Shown in pieces: positions 1 through 5,942 of a DNA stretch of 7,396 nucleotides. How positions within the stretch are numbered: position 1 is the stretch's first letter; every line of letters begins with the position of its first letter. The position numbers were made by a program, and so were the translations under genes. The notes beneath the pieces are model-generated. The model saw only the letters and a list, made by a program, of their open reading frames with translations, was not told the origin of the DNA and did no database searches. The DNA comes from an uncultured Lachnospiraceae bacterium (lineage in GTDB: Bacteria > Bacillota_A > Clostridia > Lachnospirales > Lachnospiraceae), in assembly GCA_902780985.1 (NCBI GenBank), contig CACZHN010000137.1:1-7396 (forward strand), given 5' to 3'.

Positions 1-48
1 TTCTAAAGATCTTAATTCATTTTATTCCTGATCATCCATACAAAGATA

Positions 49-555
49 TTACGCTCTTTTCATTACCATTCTGACTATTGTAACCGGTGTGCCGAGAGTC
101 CATTCCTTTTTGCAGCCGTCAAACTCAAAACCGTATTTGTGATAAAAGTTTATGGCCCTCTCATTCTTTTCGAATACCCACACAAAAAATGTATTGTATT
201 CGCTAAGCCTTGAAATTGCTTCATTCATTAATCTATATCCTACTTTCCGGCCGTAATACTCCGAAAGGACATAGATCGCATCAACTTCTCCAGCGTCCGG
301 CAGGTCTTCATCTCTCGACGGACTATATACTGCAAATCCTATAACTTTATCTTTATCCTTAGCTACAATAGTATTTTCCGGGAAATTCCTGGCACGTGCT
401 GTTGTAGCCTCTGTGGTCATCGTATCAAGATATCTGTCACATACAATGCCTCTGTAAGATTCCTTCCATGCAGTACAGTGAACATATCCCCTCCCGCACA
501 ATTCCTCATCTGTTTCAGCTGATTTTATGATTATTGAATCATTTATTTTTTCCAT
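49..555 (-). CDS. GNAT family N-acetyltransferase
   Basis: A 168-residue protein of the Gcn5-related N-acetyltransferase fold, which moves an acetyl group from acetyl-CoA to an amine; it is probably cytosolic. The N-terminal part has the AWKESYRGIV stretch (about 29-38) seen in many small clostridial GNATs. Beta-4 and the CoA loop lie at about 90-110 (VDAIYVLSEYYGRKVGYRLM). The pyrophosphate loop is R-K-V-G-Y-R, so the last position of the usual R/Q-x-x-G-x-G/A motif is Arg. Motif B is clear at 131-143 (NERAINFYHKYGF). Length is normal for a single-domain GNAT. The start is the first ATG, with only a weak GGGA upstream at long spacing. It is last in a minus-strand run, 47 bases after the DUF3137-like gene, and may be co-transcribed. 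The substrate cannot be told from sequence; no terminator is seen before the window edge. Confidence 0.9.
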   Translation of the reverse strand: MEKINDSIIIKSAETDEELCGRGYVHCTAWKESYRGIVCDRYLDTMTTEATTARARNFPENTIVAKDKDKVIGFAVYSPSRDEDLPDAGEVDAIYVLSEYYGRKVGYRLMNEAISRLSEYNTFFVWVFEKNERAINFYHKYGFEFDGCKKEWTLGTPVTIVRMVMKRA

Positions 556-602
556 GAAATTATTATTCCCTATTCAAAATTTGTTATCTAATGTGTTATA
601 TA

Positions 603-1529
603 TTAGTGTCTGTAAGTGATCCTGAAGCTGCCCGGCATAAGATTATCCTGTGAGTTATCCGGGTTTGAACCGAGGCTGCAGATGGTTGAGATTATGGACT
701 TTATATCTTCAATCTCGTTATATACATTGTAAATCTCTTCCTGATATGAGATCTTTTTATACCATTTCTTCGGATCGATGGAATTGGTATCATGTATTGC
801 TATACCTTCAAAGCGTTTACTCAGTTTTTGGATGTGCTCCATCATATGCGGAGTTAACAGGTAGAAGGCGTCATGCGGATTGGCAGCCTTGATCAGATAT
901 TCACGGTTAAACTCTACGCTGTCCATTTCAATATCGGACATAAATGGTATGTTATAGTTCTTTGTAAAAGTTTTAGAGAAGATCTGAACGGAATTGGTAA
1001 GCTTATCCGGCAGATCGATGATCATCATTCTGCCCAGGAAATATTTGTTGTTGCCGGAGGCACTGAAATATACCATTACATCCGACATTTCAAAAGGAAC
1101 TCCGTTATAAGAGGCTTTGATCAGATCCTCCGAACAATTATAATTCTTAGGTGGTGTGGTATAAGGAAATATGCTCTTTATGGTATCCATTGAAAATCCG
1201 TTGGCCCATTCATAGCGAAGGTTATCGAAATTATCAGCCAAAGGTTTTCTTACAAAGATTTCTTTATATATGGTTTTAAACTTTGCATAGGATAGTCCGG
1301 CATATATCAGACTTATCATCAATCCGAAGCAGGCAACAATCATAAGTAAATGGGTTCGGGCGAATTGTGAAAATACATCCGTTGCCGAATCGACAGGAGC
1401 CGGATCGCCAAGGAATTTGTATATAAACAGGGAGATGAACGATAGTCCCAATAAGGCGGCTATCGCAAAGCCTGCTATAATATGTCGACGTGATCTGTTA
1501 AGTTCATTGATATCCTGTTGAAGATTCAT
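603..1529 (-). CDS. DUF3137-like two-helix membrane protein
   Basis: A 308-residue protein with two N-terminal membrane helices (about 17-39 and 61-82) separated by a short loop, then a large soluble domain. That domain resembles DUF3137 by eye: a segment with SEDLIKASYNGVPFEMSDVMVYF (133-155), a central stretch FLGRMMIIDLP (164-174), and the closing MDSVEFNREYLIKAANPHDAFYLLTP block (202-227). The family has no established biochemical role. A topology with both termini cytosolic is inferred. A GGGAGA ribosome site lies 11 bases before the chosen ATG. It follows the DUF2812 gene after 105 AT-rich bases, so it may be in the padR transcript or have its own weak promoter. No signal peptide or catalytic motif is recognised. 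The family assignment is from memory of family patterns, not from a search. Confidence 0.8.
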   Translation of the reverse strand: MNLQQDINELNRSRRHIIAGFAIAALLGLSFISLFIYKFLGDPAPVDSATDVFSQFARTHLLMIVACFGLMISLIYAGLSYAKFKTIYKEIFVRKPLADNFDNLRYEWANGFSMDTIKSIFPYTTPPKNYNCSEDLIKASYNGVPFEMSDVMVYFSASGNNKYFLGRMMIIDLPDKLTNSVQIFSKTFTKNYNIPFMSDIEMDSVEFNREYLIKAANPHDAFYLLTPHMMEHIQKLSKRFEGIAIHDTNSIDPKKWYKKISYQEEIYNVYNEIEDIKSIISTICSLGSNPDNSQDNLMPGSFRITYRH

Positions 1530-1634
1530 GTTCGTATAGTTCTCCCATAATAATTATAAGAAGATTATAAACATTTCCGTTCTGCCATAAGTATTATTTG
1601 CTGTGAACGGTATTGAAAATGTCGTGAATGTACT

Positions 1635-2285
1635 TTACTTGATCGGCGTAATGCTTCTGTATTTCTTTTCCTTCTTCTTTGCCTTTACGGCGCAGACGAT
1701 AAAGATTATCAGGGCAATAAAGAACAGGAACGGCCAGCCGTTTCTAAAGAATACAAACGGCAGTTCAAACAGGAATGCCCTAACGAATCTGAATCCCGAG
1801 AGTTCCCATAAACCGGGTGTTAAAAACAATTCTTTCGGATGCAGCCACCTAAGAGGGTTGTACGCCTTTGTTGTGGCAAATATAAACACCAGAATAATAG
1901 AAATATTAAACATCGAAAAAGTGAACAGTCTTTTGTAAAGTTCCGCATACGACTGTTTATCGGAGAAGAGTTCGTCGGTGGTATTTGTATGCATCTGCTG
2001 AAAATAATGGATGTAGCTGGTACGGGAGCCCGATATATGTTTCCATCCCGCGTCTTCATATAAGGTTATATAATCCTGATAATCATCTTCGCGTTCAAAA
2101 GTCCGGTAATCGATACGGACACGCGGAATAAAAGGATTGCTGCTTTTCCTGAATACATACTTGAAGGCACTTTTGTTTACATATGCAAGTTCATATCCTT
2201 TTTCTCTGTAGCTGTCGATGAATTTCTGTTCCTTCTCTATATCGACGATAAAAAATTTATGTTTTACAATCATGTCTTTATCCAT
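1635..2285 (-). CDS. DUF2812 domain membrane protein
   Basis: A 216-residue protein. Residues about 7-95 match the DUF2812 pattern: a KHKFF-x-DIEKEQKF opening, a Tyr/Phe-rich beta segment (FKYVFRKSS), RIDYRTFEREDDYQDYITLYEDAGW (57-81) and an aromatic strand after it. The C-terminal half has hydrophobic segments at about 121-139, 167-181 and 184-202 and a very basic tail (KAKKKEKK), which fits a cytosolic C-terminus. DUF2812 genes often sit directly behind a PadR-type repressor, as here; their function is unknown. The start ATG is 12 bases past the padR stop and has a GGAGGA site (2291-2296) inside that gap, so the two genes are almost certainly one transcript and probably translationally coupled. 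An internal in-frame ATG four codons on is less well placed. Its likely role is as the membrane effector or target controlled by the PadR protein. Confidence 0.87.
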   Translation of the reverse strand: MDKDMIVKHKFFIVDIEKEQKFIDSYREKGYELAYVNKSAFKYVFRKSSNPFIPRVRIDYRTFEREDDYQDYITLYEDAGWKHISGSRTSYIHYFQQMHTNTTDELFSDKQSYAELYKRLFTFSMFNISIILVFIFATTKAYNPLRWLHPKELFLTPGLWELSGFRFVRAFLFELPFVFFRNGWPFLFFIALIIFIVCAVKAKKKEKKYRSITPIK

Positions 2286-2297
2286 AACGATCCTCCA

Positions 2298-2612
2298 CTA
2301 GGAATGTATATACTCATTCGCGATGGCAACCATGCTTTTGAGACGGTTCGTTTCTTCTTTAAGAATATTCATGCCGGCTTCCGTGATCTGATAAACTTTT
2401 CTGCGCGCGTCCGCGCTGGGAACGGATTGGATCCAGTTGAGCTTCATCAGATTGTCGATGGCTCCGTACATAGTACCGGCAGCGATTCTTACATTTCCTT
2501 CACTTAATTCTTCAACCTTCTGCATGATACGATAACCATGCCCCGGTTCGATAAGGGCAATTAATATGAGATACGTAGTTTCCGTAAGAGGTAAGAACGC
2601 ACTTCTGTTCAT
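2298..2612 (-). CDS. PadR family transcriptional repressor
   Basis: A 104-residue protein of the short PadR class (PadR-s2-like), a dimeric winged-helix repressor. Hallmarks are GHGYRIMQKVEELSEGNVRIAAGTMYGAI (24-52, recognition helix region with the GT-Y signature), DARRKVYQITEAG (68-80, the wing with RRK-Y) and a C-terminal helix (81-102) for dimerisation. Length is normal for the class. The ATG has a good GGAGGA site (2619-2624) six bases away. The gene is first in the minus-strand cluster. Its promoter is an exact sigma-A consensus covered by palindromic boxes (see the promoter and operator entries), which points to autorepression relieved by an unknown ligand or stress. Known PadR proteins respond to phenolic acids or drugs, but nothing here identifies the inducer. 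Confidence 0.95.
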   Translation of the reverse strand: MNRSAFLPLTETTYLILIALIEPGHGYRIMQKVEELSEGNVRIAAGTMYGAIDNLMKLNWIQSVPSADARRKVYQITEAGMNILKEETNRLKSMVAIANEYIHS

Positions 2613-2644
2613 ATATGTTCCTCCGAATATTGACGAAATATAAT

Positions 2645-2663
2645 TATACAGTTGGACTGTATA
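2645..2663. promoter_or_regulatory. Candidate PadR operator, box 1
   Basis: The sequence TATACAGTTGGACTGTATA is a palindrome with perfect 8-bp arms around a 3-bp centre. It covers the predicted start point and first transcribed bases of padR, a position where a bound dimer would block the promoter. That PadR is the binder is inference from position and symmetry. Confidence 0.7.
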
Positions 2664-2668
2664 GTGTG

Positions 2669-2697
2669 ATTATATATAGTTCAACTGTATATGTCAA
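2669..2697 (-). promoter_or_regulatory. padR consensus sigma-A promoter
   Basis: On the minus strand TTGACA (plus 2692-2697) and TATAAT (plus 2669-2674) are separated by exactly 17 bases, a full match to the sigma-A consensus. Transcription would start near 2662, giving a leader of about 50 bases before the padR ATG. Such a strong promoter is usually held down by a repressor, which fits the overlapping palindromes. Confidence 0.85.
2673..2691. promoter_or_regulatory. Candidate PadR operator, box 2
   Basis: TATATAGTTCAACTGTATA repeats box 1 with one mismatch between its 8-bp arms. It fills the spacer between the -35 and -10 elements of the padR promoter and overlaps the -10 by two bases. Its centre is 28 bp from that of box 1. 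Confidence 0.6.
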
Positions 2698-2704
2698 CTG
2701 TATA
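2694..2704. promoter_or_regulatory. Candidate PadR half-site, box 3
   Basis: TCAACTGTATA is an exact direct copy of the right half of box 2 (2681-2691), 13 bp further on. It overlaps the -35 element of the padR promoter. The left arm is degenerate, so it is a half-site at best. Confidence 0.4.
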
Positions 2705-2734
2705 ATTATTTGATTGGAATATTCATATTAATAT

Positions 2735-2764
2735 CGGGATTTTGCCTTCCCGTTTTGATATAAT
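2735..2764 (+). promoter_or_regulatory. OPT gene promoter, extended -10 type
   Basis: TGATATAAT (2756-2764) is a perfect extended -10 element. No good -35 exists 16-18 bases upstream; instead there is an inverted repeat, CGGGA (2735-2739) and TCCCG (2748-2752), with an 8-base centre. The start point would be near 2771, about 39 bases before the OPT ATG. The repeat may be an activator or repressor site; that is inference. Confidence 0.6.
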
Positions 2765-2809
2765 TAATCCTGTAGGGGATTTCGAAAACATTTCAAGGGA
2801 GGACATCAG

Positions 2810-4726
2810 ATGGGTGAGAAAAAAGAAGAATTCAAACCTTATATTCCGGCGGAAAAAATTACTCCGGAATTCACGTTCACATCAATTTTTATGGGTATCA
2901 TTCTTGCAGTGGTTTTTGGAGCAGCGAATGCGTATCTGGGTCTCAGAGTCGGTATGACGGTATCAGCGTCGATTCCGGCGGCGGTTATCTCAATGGGAGT
3001 TATCCGCGTTATCATGAGGAAAGATTCTATCCTCGAAAGCAACATGGTTCAGACAGTAGGTTCAGCAGGTGAATCACTTGCGGCCGGCGTAATCTTTACG
3101 ATGCCTGCTATTTTCCTGTGGGCAAAAGAAGGTGTTACCGAAACACCGAGTATGATCACTATTACACTTATAGCTTTATGCGGCGGTATGTTGGGTGTGC
3201 TCTTTATGATACCGCTCAGAAATGCACTTATTGTTAAGGAACACGGCGTTCTGCCTTATCCTGAAGGAACCGCTTGTGCGGAAGTTCTTCTTGCGGGTGA
3301 AGAAGGCGGAGCAAGTGCTAAGTCGGTATTTATGGGCATGGGACTTGCAGCGTTATTTAAGTTCCTGGTTGACGGATTCAAAGTGATCCCGGGAGTTGTT
3401 ACCGCAAATATCAAGTCACTTAAGACAGAGCTTTCGGCAGAAGTTTATCCGGCACTCATCGGTGTAGGATATATCTGCGGTCCGAAGATTTCGTCATACA
3501 TGCTGGCCGGCGGTCTGCTGGGATGGTTTGTTTTTATTCCGGCGATTGCTACATTTGGCGCGAATACGATTCTTTATCCGGGCACCGATACTATCATGAA
3601 CATTTATGCTCAAGATGGTGCGTCGGCACTTTGGAGTTACTATATCAGATACATAGGTGCCGGAATGGTTGCGGCAGGCGGAATCATAAGCCTTATAAAG
3701 TCCATGCCGCTTATTGTGAAGACATTTACCGGTGCTATGAAAGGTATTAAAAATGCAGGCGGTGAGGGCACAAAGCGTACTGATCAGGACATGAATATGA
3801 AGGTCGTTATCTGCGGAGTTGCAGGTATAATCCTTCTTATCTGGCTTCTGCCTCAGATTCCTGTATCGCTTGTCGGTGCAATCCTGATCGCATTATTCGG
3901 ATTTTTCTTCGGTGCTGTTTCATCAAGAATGGTAGGTCTTGTAGGAAGCAGCAACAACCCTGTTTCGGGTATGTCAATTGCAACACTTCTGTTTGCAACA
4001 CTCGTCCTGAAGCTTTCGGGAGATACAGGTGCACACGGAATGATCGGTGCGATTTCTATCGGAACCGTAATATGTATCATCGCTGCTATGGCAGGAGATA
4101 CGTCGCAGGATCTGAAGACAGGATATATCCTCGGTGCAACACCTAAGAAGCAGCAGATCGGTGAGCTGATCGGTGCTTTTGTGGCGGCACTGACTATCGG
4201 AGGAGTACTTATACTTCTTGATAAGGCCTGGGGCTTCGGAACAACAGAGCTTGCAGCGCCGCAGGCAACTCTTATGAAGATGATCGTTGAAGGAGTTATG
4301 GACGGAAATCTTCCGTGGACTCTGGTATTTATCGGTATATTTACTGCAGTAGTAGTTGAGATTCTGGGAATCCCGGTTCTTCCGGTTGCTATCGGTCTCT
4401 ATCTTCCGCTGGAACTCAGCACAACAATTATGCTGGGTGGAATCGTCAGATGGTTTGCTGATAAGAAGTCTAAGAGCAAGAACGATGAAGCAGGTTCGGG
4501 AGTTCTCTTCTGTTCGGGAATGATCGCCGGCGAAGGACTTGTGGGAATTATCCTTGCGGTTCTTGCGGTAATCGGAATTGATTCGAAGATCAATTTTTCC
4601 GGAAGCATAAATCTCGGAACTATCGGCGGCATCATACTGCTTGCGGTTATGATCGGCTGTGTGGCTTACTTTGCAATGCAGAAGAAAGCGGTAAATACAA
4701 AGGAAAAAGAGAAGTCTGAAGAATAA
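2810..4726 (+). CDS. OPT family oligopeptide transporter
   Basis: A 638-residue multi-spanning protein of the oligopeptide transporter (OPT) family, prokaryotic clade related to the YSL branch. These are proton-coupled importers for small peptides or metal-peptide chelates, in the cytoplasmic membrane. Family signatures include FGAANAYLGLRVGMTVSASIP (36-56), NMVQTVGSAGESLAAG (78-93), PYPEGTACAEVLLAGEEGG (149-167), VGSSNNPVSGMSI (378-390) and AGDTSQDLKTGYILGATPKKQQ (428-449); about 14-16 hydrophobic segments can be counted. Length is typical. The ATG has a strong AAGGGAGGA site (2795-2803) seven bases away. The stop TAA shares its last base with the ATG of the PqqD-like gene, so the two are translationally coupled. 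The C-terminus is a charged cytosolic tail rich in Lys and Glu. Substrate is unknown; the PqqD partner suggests a peptide. Confidence 0.96.
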   Translation: MGEKKEEFKPYIPAEKITPEFTFTSIFMGIILAVVFGAANAYLGLRVGMTVSASIPAAVISMGVIRVIMRKDSILESNMVQTVGSAGESLAAGVIFTMPAIFLWAKEGVTETPSMITITLIALCGGMLGVLFMIPLRNALIVKEHGVLPYPEGTACAEVLLAGEEGGASAKSVFMGMGLAALFKFLVDGFKVIPGVVTANIKSLKTELSAEVYPALIGVGYICGPKISSYMLAGGLLGWFVFIPAIATFGANTILYPGTDTIMNIYAQDGASALWSYYIRYIGAGMVAAGGIISLIKSMPLIVKTFTGAMKGIKNAGGEGTKRTDQDMNMKVVICGVAGIILLIWLLPQIPVSLVGAILIALFGFFFGAVSSRMVGLVGSSNNPVSGMSIATLLFATLVLKLSGDTGAHGMIGAISIGTVICIIAAMAGDTSQDLKTGYILGATPKKQQIGELIGAFVAALTIGGVLILLDKAWGFGTTELAAPQATLMKMIVEGVMDGNLPWTLVFIGIFTAVVVEILGIPVLPVAIGLYLPLELSTTIMLGGIVRWFADKKSKSKNDEAGSGVLFCSGMIAGEGLVGIILAVLAVIGIDSKINFSGSINLGTIGGIILLAVMIGCVAYFAMQKKAVNTKEKEKSEE

Positions 4727-5079
4727 TGGCGAAAGAAAATAAAGACAAAACAGAAAACTATCTTGATTACATTCTGGTCATATCCGATAAACATAAATGG
4801 GAGTCGGATGAGGAAGGAAATGTAACGATCTTCGTTGAGAATAAAGGGGTCTTCAACAGACTGGCTCAGCTGATACTGAAAAAACCTAAGGTTTCACAGG
4901 TTCATCTGGAGAGGTTCGGTAGTTTTATATTTCCGCTTATAGACGGGAAGGAATCTGTATACGATATCGGTCTGAAGGTTAAAGAGGAGTTCGGCGAAGA
5001 AGCGGAGCCGCTCTACCCGAGATTGACGAAGTATATAAAGATGTTGCATGATTATGGGTTCGTTGAGTATAATAAATAA
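4726..5079 (+). CDS. PqqD family (RRE-like) protein
   Basis: A 117-residue protein matching the PqqD fold, a small winged-helix domain that in RiPP pathways binds the leader of a precursor peptide (RiPP recognition element). A beta-rich N-terminal part (about 14-45) is longer than in classical PqqD. The core is seen at 61-116: LERFGSFIFPLIDGKESVYDIGLKVKEEFG, the usual x-x-hydrophobic-DG-x-x-(S/T)-V-x-x-I pattern, then a helix and a C-terminal LHDYGFVEY. No signal peptide or membrane helix, so cytosolic. The ATG overlaps the OPT stop (TAATG) with only a weak A/G-rich stretch upstream, so translation likely depends on the transporter. It may bind the imported peptide or a cytosolic loop of the transporter. 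No radical SAM protein or precursor gene is present nearby. Confidence 0.87.
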   Translation: MAKENKDKTENYLDYILVISDKHKWESDEEGNVTIFVENKGVFNRLAQLILKKPKVSQVHLERFGSFIFPLIDGKESVYDIGLKVKEEFGEEAEPLYPRLTKYIKMLHDYGFVEYNK

Positions 5080-5100
5080 ACGAAAAGAAATTTCAGAGAA

Positions 5101-5259
5101 AAGGAGAAATTTTGTATGAGAAGATATGTTATCGCTCAGTAGTCTGAGCTTAAATAAAAGATGAATAGTAAGCTCGGATGAATCCCCGGAGGCGCAGTGA
5201 GTGAAGTCTACTCACAGCGTGGAATGTCCATGAGGCATTTAATCTTAAGAGGAGGATAC
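5101..5259 (+). promoter_or_regulatory. Structured 5' leader before the CD3324 gene
   Basis: This 159-base stretch holds a short ORF and a series of hairpins. Hairpin A is GCTCAG (5134-5139), loop TAGT, CTGAGC (5144-5149). Its 3' arm can instead pair as GAGCTT (5146-5151) with AAGCTC (5170-5175). Part of that second arm can pair as CTCGG (5173-5177) with CCGGAG (5186-5191, one bulge). A strong last hairpin joins 5192-5202 to 5210-5220 (GTGAGT/ACTCAC plus four more pairs across one mismatch). The CD3324 ribosome site follows at 5248-5256. Mutually exclusive pairing resembles attenuation or a cis-regulatory RNA; no known riboswitch class is recognised. No convincing promoter is seen between 5080 and 5116, so it could also be read through from pqqD. 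Confidence 0.45.
5116..5142 (+). CDS. Putative 8-residue leader peptide
   Basis: ATG at 5116 follows an AAGGAG ribosome site (5101-5106) by nine bases and opens a frame MRRYVIAQ that ends at TAG (5140-5142). The stop codon sits in the loop of hairpin A, and the GCT-CAG codons form its 5' arm, so a ribosome at the stop would open that hairpin. The frame after the stop reads only a few more codons (SELK) before another stop, so it could instead be the remains of a lost gene. Coding status is inferred from the ribosome site and placement only. Confidence 0.35.
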   Translation: MRRYVIAQ

Positions 5260-5529
5260 ATGAGCTATATTAGAGCAGAAGAAGTTCTGCCTAAAGAATT
5301 AATAGAAGCTATTCAGCAGTATATCAGTGGTGAAAATATATATATTCCATGTGTAGAGAAGAAGGACTGGGGAAGCCAGACTGAGACTAAGAAGTATTAC
5401 AGGAACAGAAACAAGGAAATCTGTGATAAGAGCAGACGTGGTGTTTCGACAGTAATACTGGCCGAGGAGTATTTTCTTTCAGAGAAGAGCATTCGAAGAA
5501 TCATAAGATCTGAGAGAGAAGCCGGTTGA
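5260..5529 (+). CDS. CD3324 family HTH protein
   Basis: An 89-residue protein recognised as the CD3324 family, small proteins common in Clostridia. Marks are the opening MSYIRAEEVLPKELIEAIQQYISGE with IYIP (27-30), a basic middle (WGSQTETKKYYRNRNKEI, 37-54) and a C-terminal helix-turn-helix, VSTVILAEEYFLSEKSIRRIIRSE (62-85). The last part resembles the HTH of Mor-type activators, so DNA binding is likely; targets are unknown. ATG at 5260 is chosen because of the AAGAGGAGG site just upstream and because family members begin MSYI. A GTG at 5197 would add 21 residues but lies inside the leader hairpin. The stop overlaps the TTG start of the DUF1062 gene (TTGA). Cys31 replaces a position that is often charged in relatives, a weak observation. 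Confidence 0.88.
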   Translation: MSYIRAEEVLPKELIEAIQQYISGENIYIPCVEKKDWGSQTETKKYYRNRNKEICDKSRRGVSTVILAEEYFLSEKSIRRIIRSEREAG

Positions 5530-5819
5530 TCAAGGTCTATCATAAATGCGGCGGCTGCGGGAAGAAACAACTCTTTGTGAATTCCGGCAGGTTCAGGGTG
5601 AATGCGAACGGTAATCGTGTGGATGTATGGTTAATATACAGGTGTGATAAGTGTAAACATTCCTGGAATCTGACCATATATGAAAGAGCGAAGCCGACAA
5701 AGATTCCCCCTGAAAAGTATGAGCTCTTCCTGGATAATGATGAAGAACTCGCGGCAGAATATGGAAATGATATAGAGTTTTTAAAAAGAAATAATGCTGA
5801 ATTAAAAAATGGAATGTAA
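5526..5819 (+). CDS. Short DUF1062 zinc-ribbon protein
   Basis: A 97-residue protein with the DUF1062 N-terminal half. It has a zinc-ribbon with C8-x-x-C11 and C40-x-x-C43, the stretch FRVNANGNRVDVWLIYRCDKCKHSWNLTIYER (23-54) and an acidic LFLDNDEELAAEYGNDIEFLKRN segment (68-90). Family members I recall are near 180-210 residues, so the C-terminal half is missing here. Yet the stop is followed within four bases by a good terminator, so this is either a naturally short form or an old truncation. The start is TTG at 5526, overlapping the CD3324 stop; no ATG or GTG in frame keeps the first Cys pair, and upstream the frame closes at TGA 5511. Translation is therefore coupled to CD3324. Function is unknown; zinc binding is inferred from the four Cys. 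Confidence 0.82.
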   Translation: MIKVYHKCGGCGKKQLFVNSGRFRVNANGNRVDVWLIYRCDKCKHSWNLTIYERAKPTKIPPEKYELFLDNDEELAAEYGNDIEFLKRNNAELKNGM

Positions 5820-5820
5820 T

Positions 5821-5857
5821 GAGTGAGTCTGTTGTAAAACAGGCTCACTTTTGTTTT
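5821..5857 (+). terminator. Rho-independent terminator after DUF1062
   Basis: An 11-bp stem (5823-5833 with 5838-5848, one G-T pair) closes a GTAA tetraloop and is followed by TTTTGTTTT. It ends the CD3324-DUF1062 transcript. Confidence 0.92.
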
Positions 5858-5894
5858 GTATAATGAAAGTAGCATGATAGCAATCACTGGTTTA

Positions 5895-5924
5895 TACTAT
5901 AAGTCAGGGACATATTGTATAGTA
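5895..5924. promoter_or_regulatory. Inverted repeat upstream of XRE-DUF5680 gene
   Basis: TACTATA (5895-5901) and TATAGTA (5918-5924) are perfect 7-bp inverted arms with a 16-base gap, about two helical turns centre to centre, ending 18 bases before the ATG. TATACT (5893-5898) and TATAGT (5918-5923) resemble -10 elements but no matching -35 is clear. An autoregulatory site is possible; chance in AT-rich DNA is not excluded. Confidence 0.35.
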
Positions 5925-5942
5925 ATTTCGGAGGTGAGAAAA

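Noticed and set aside
1577..1610. CCGTTC/GAACGG hairpin between the DUF2812 and DUF3137-like genes as a terminator
   Set aside because: The loop is 22 bases and no T-tract follows on the minus strand, so termination is not supported.
1603..1938. Plus-strand open frame opposite the DUF2812 gene (also 650-1193 opposite the DUF3137-like gene)
   Set aside because: The minus-strand frames have family matches and ribosome sites; the plus frames have neither.
2645..2704. Repeated ACTGTATA units as a CRISPR-like or mobile-element repeat
   Set aside because: The units are short, unevenly spaced (28 and 13 bp) and sit exactly on promoter elements; operators explain them better.
4399..4635. Antisense open frame inside the OPT gene (others at 2839-3045 and 3837-4080)
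   Set aside because: Low-complexity translations that mirror the hydrophobic OPT codons; no ribosome sites.
5116..5142. The 8-codon ORF as a RiPP precursor for the PqqD-like protein
   Set aside because: It is far too short to hold a leader and core and has no modifiable core; a regulatory leader or gene remnant is more likely.
5134..5160. Hairpin A as the intrinsic terminator of the OPT-PqqD operon
   Set aside because: The stem is only 6 bp and is followed by TTAAATAAAAG rather than a T-tract.
5197..5259. GTG start giving the CD3324 protein 21 extra residues
   Set aside because: The GTG lies within the strong leader hairpin and lacks a ribosome site, while ATG 5260 follows AAGAGGAGG and gives the family's MSYI start.
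5856..5942. N-terminal extension of the XRE-DUF5680 protein
   Set aside because: It would begin in the terminator T-tract and add residues not seen in XRE proteins; ATG 5943 has a GGAGGTGAG site.
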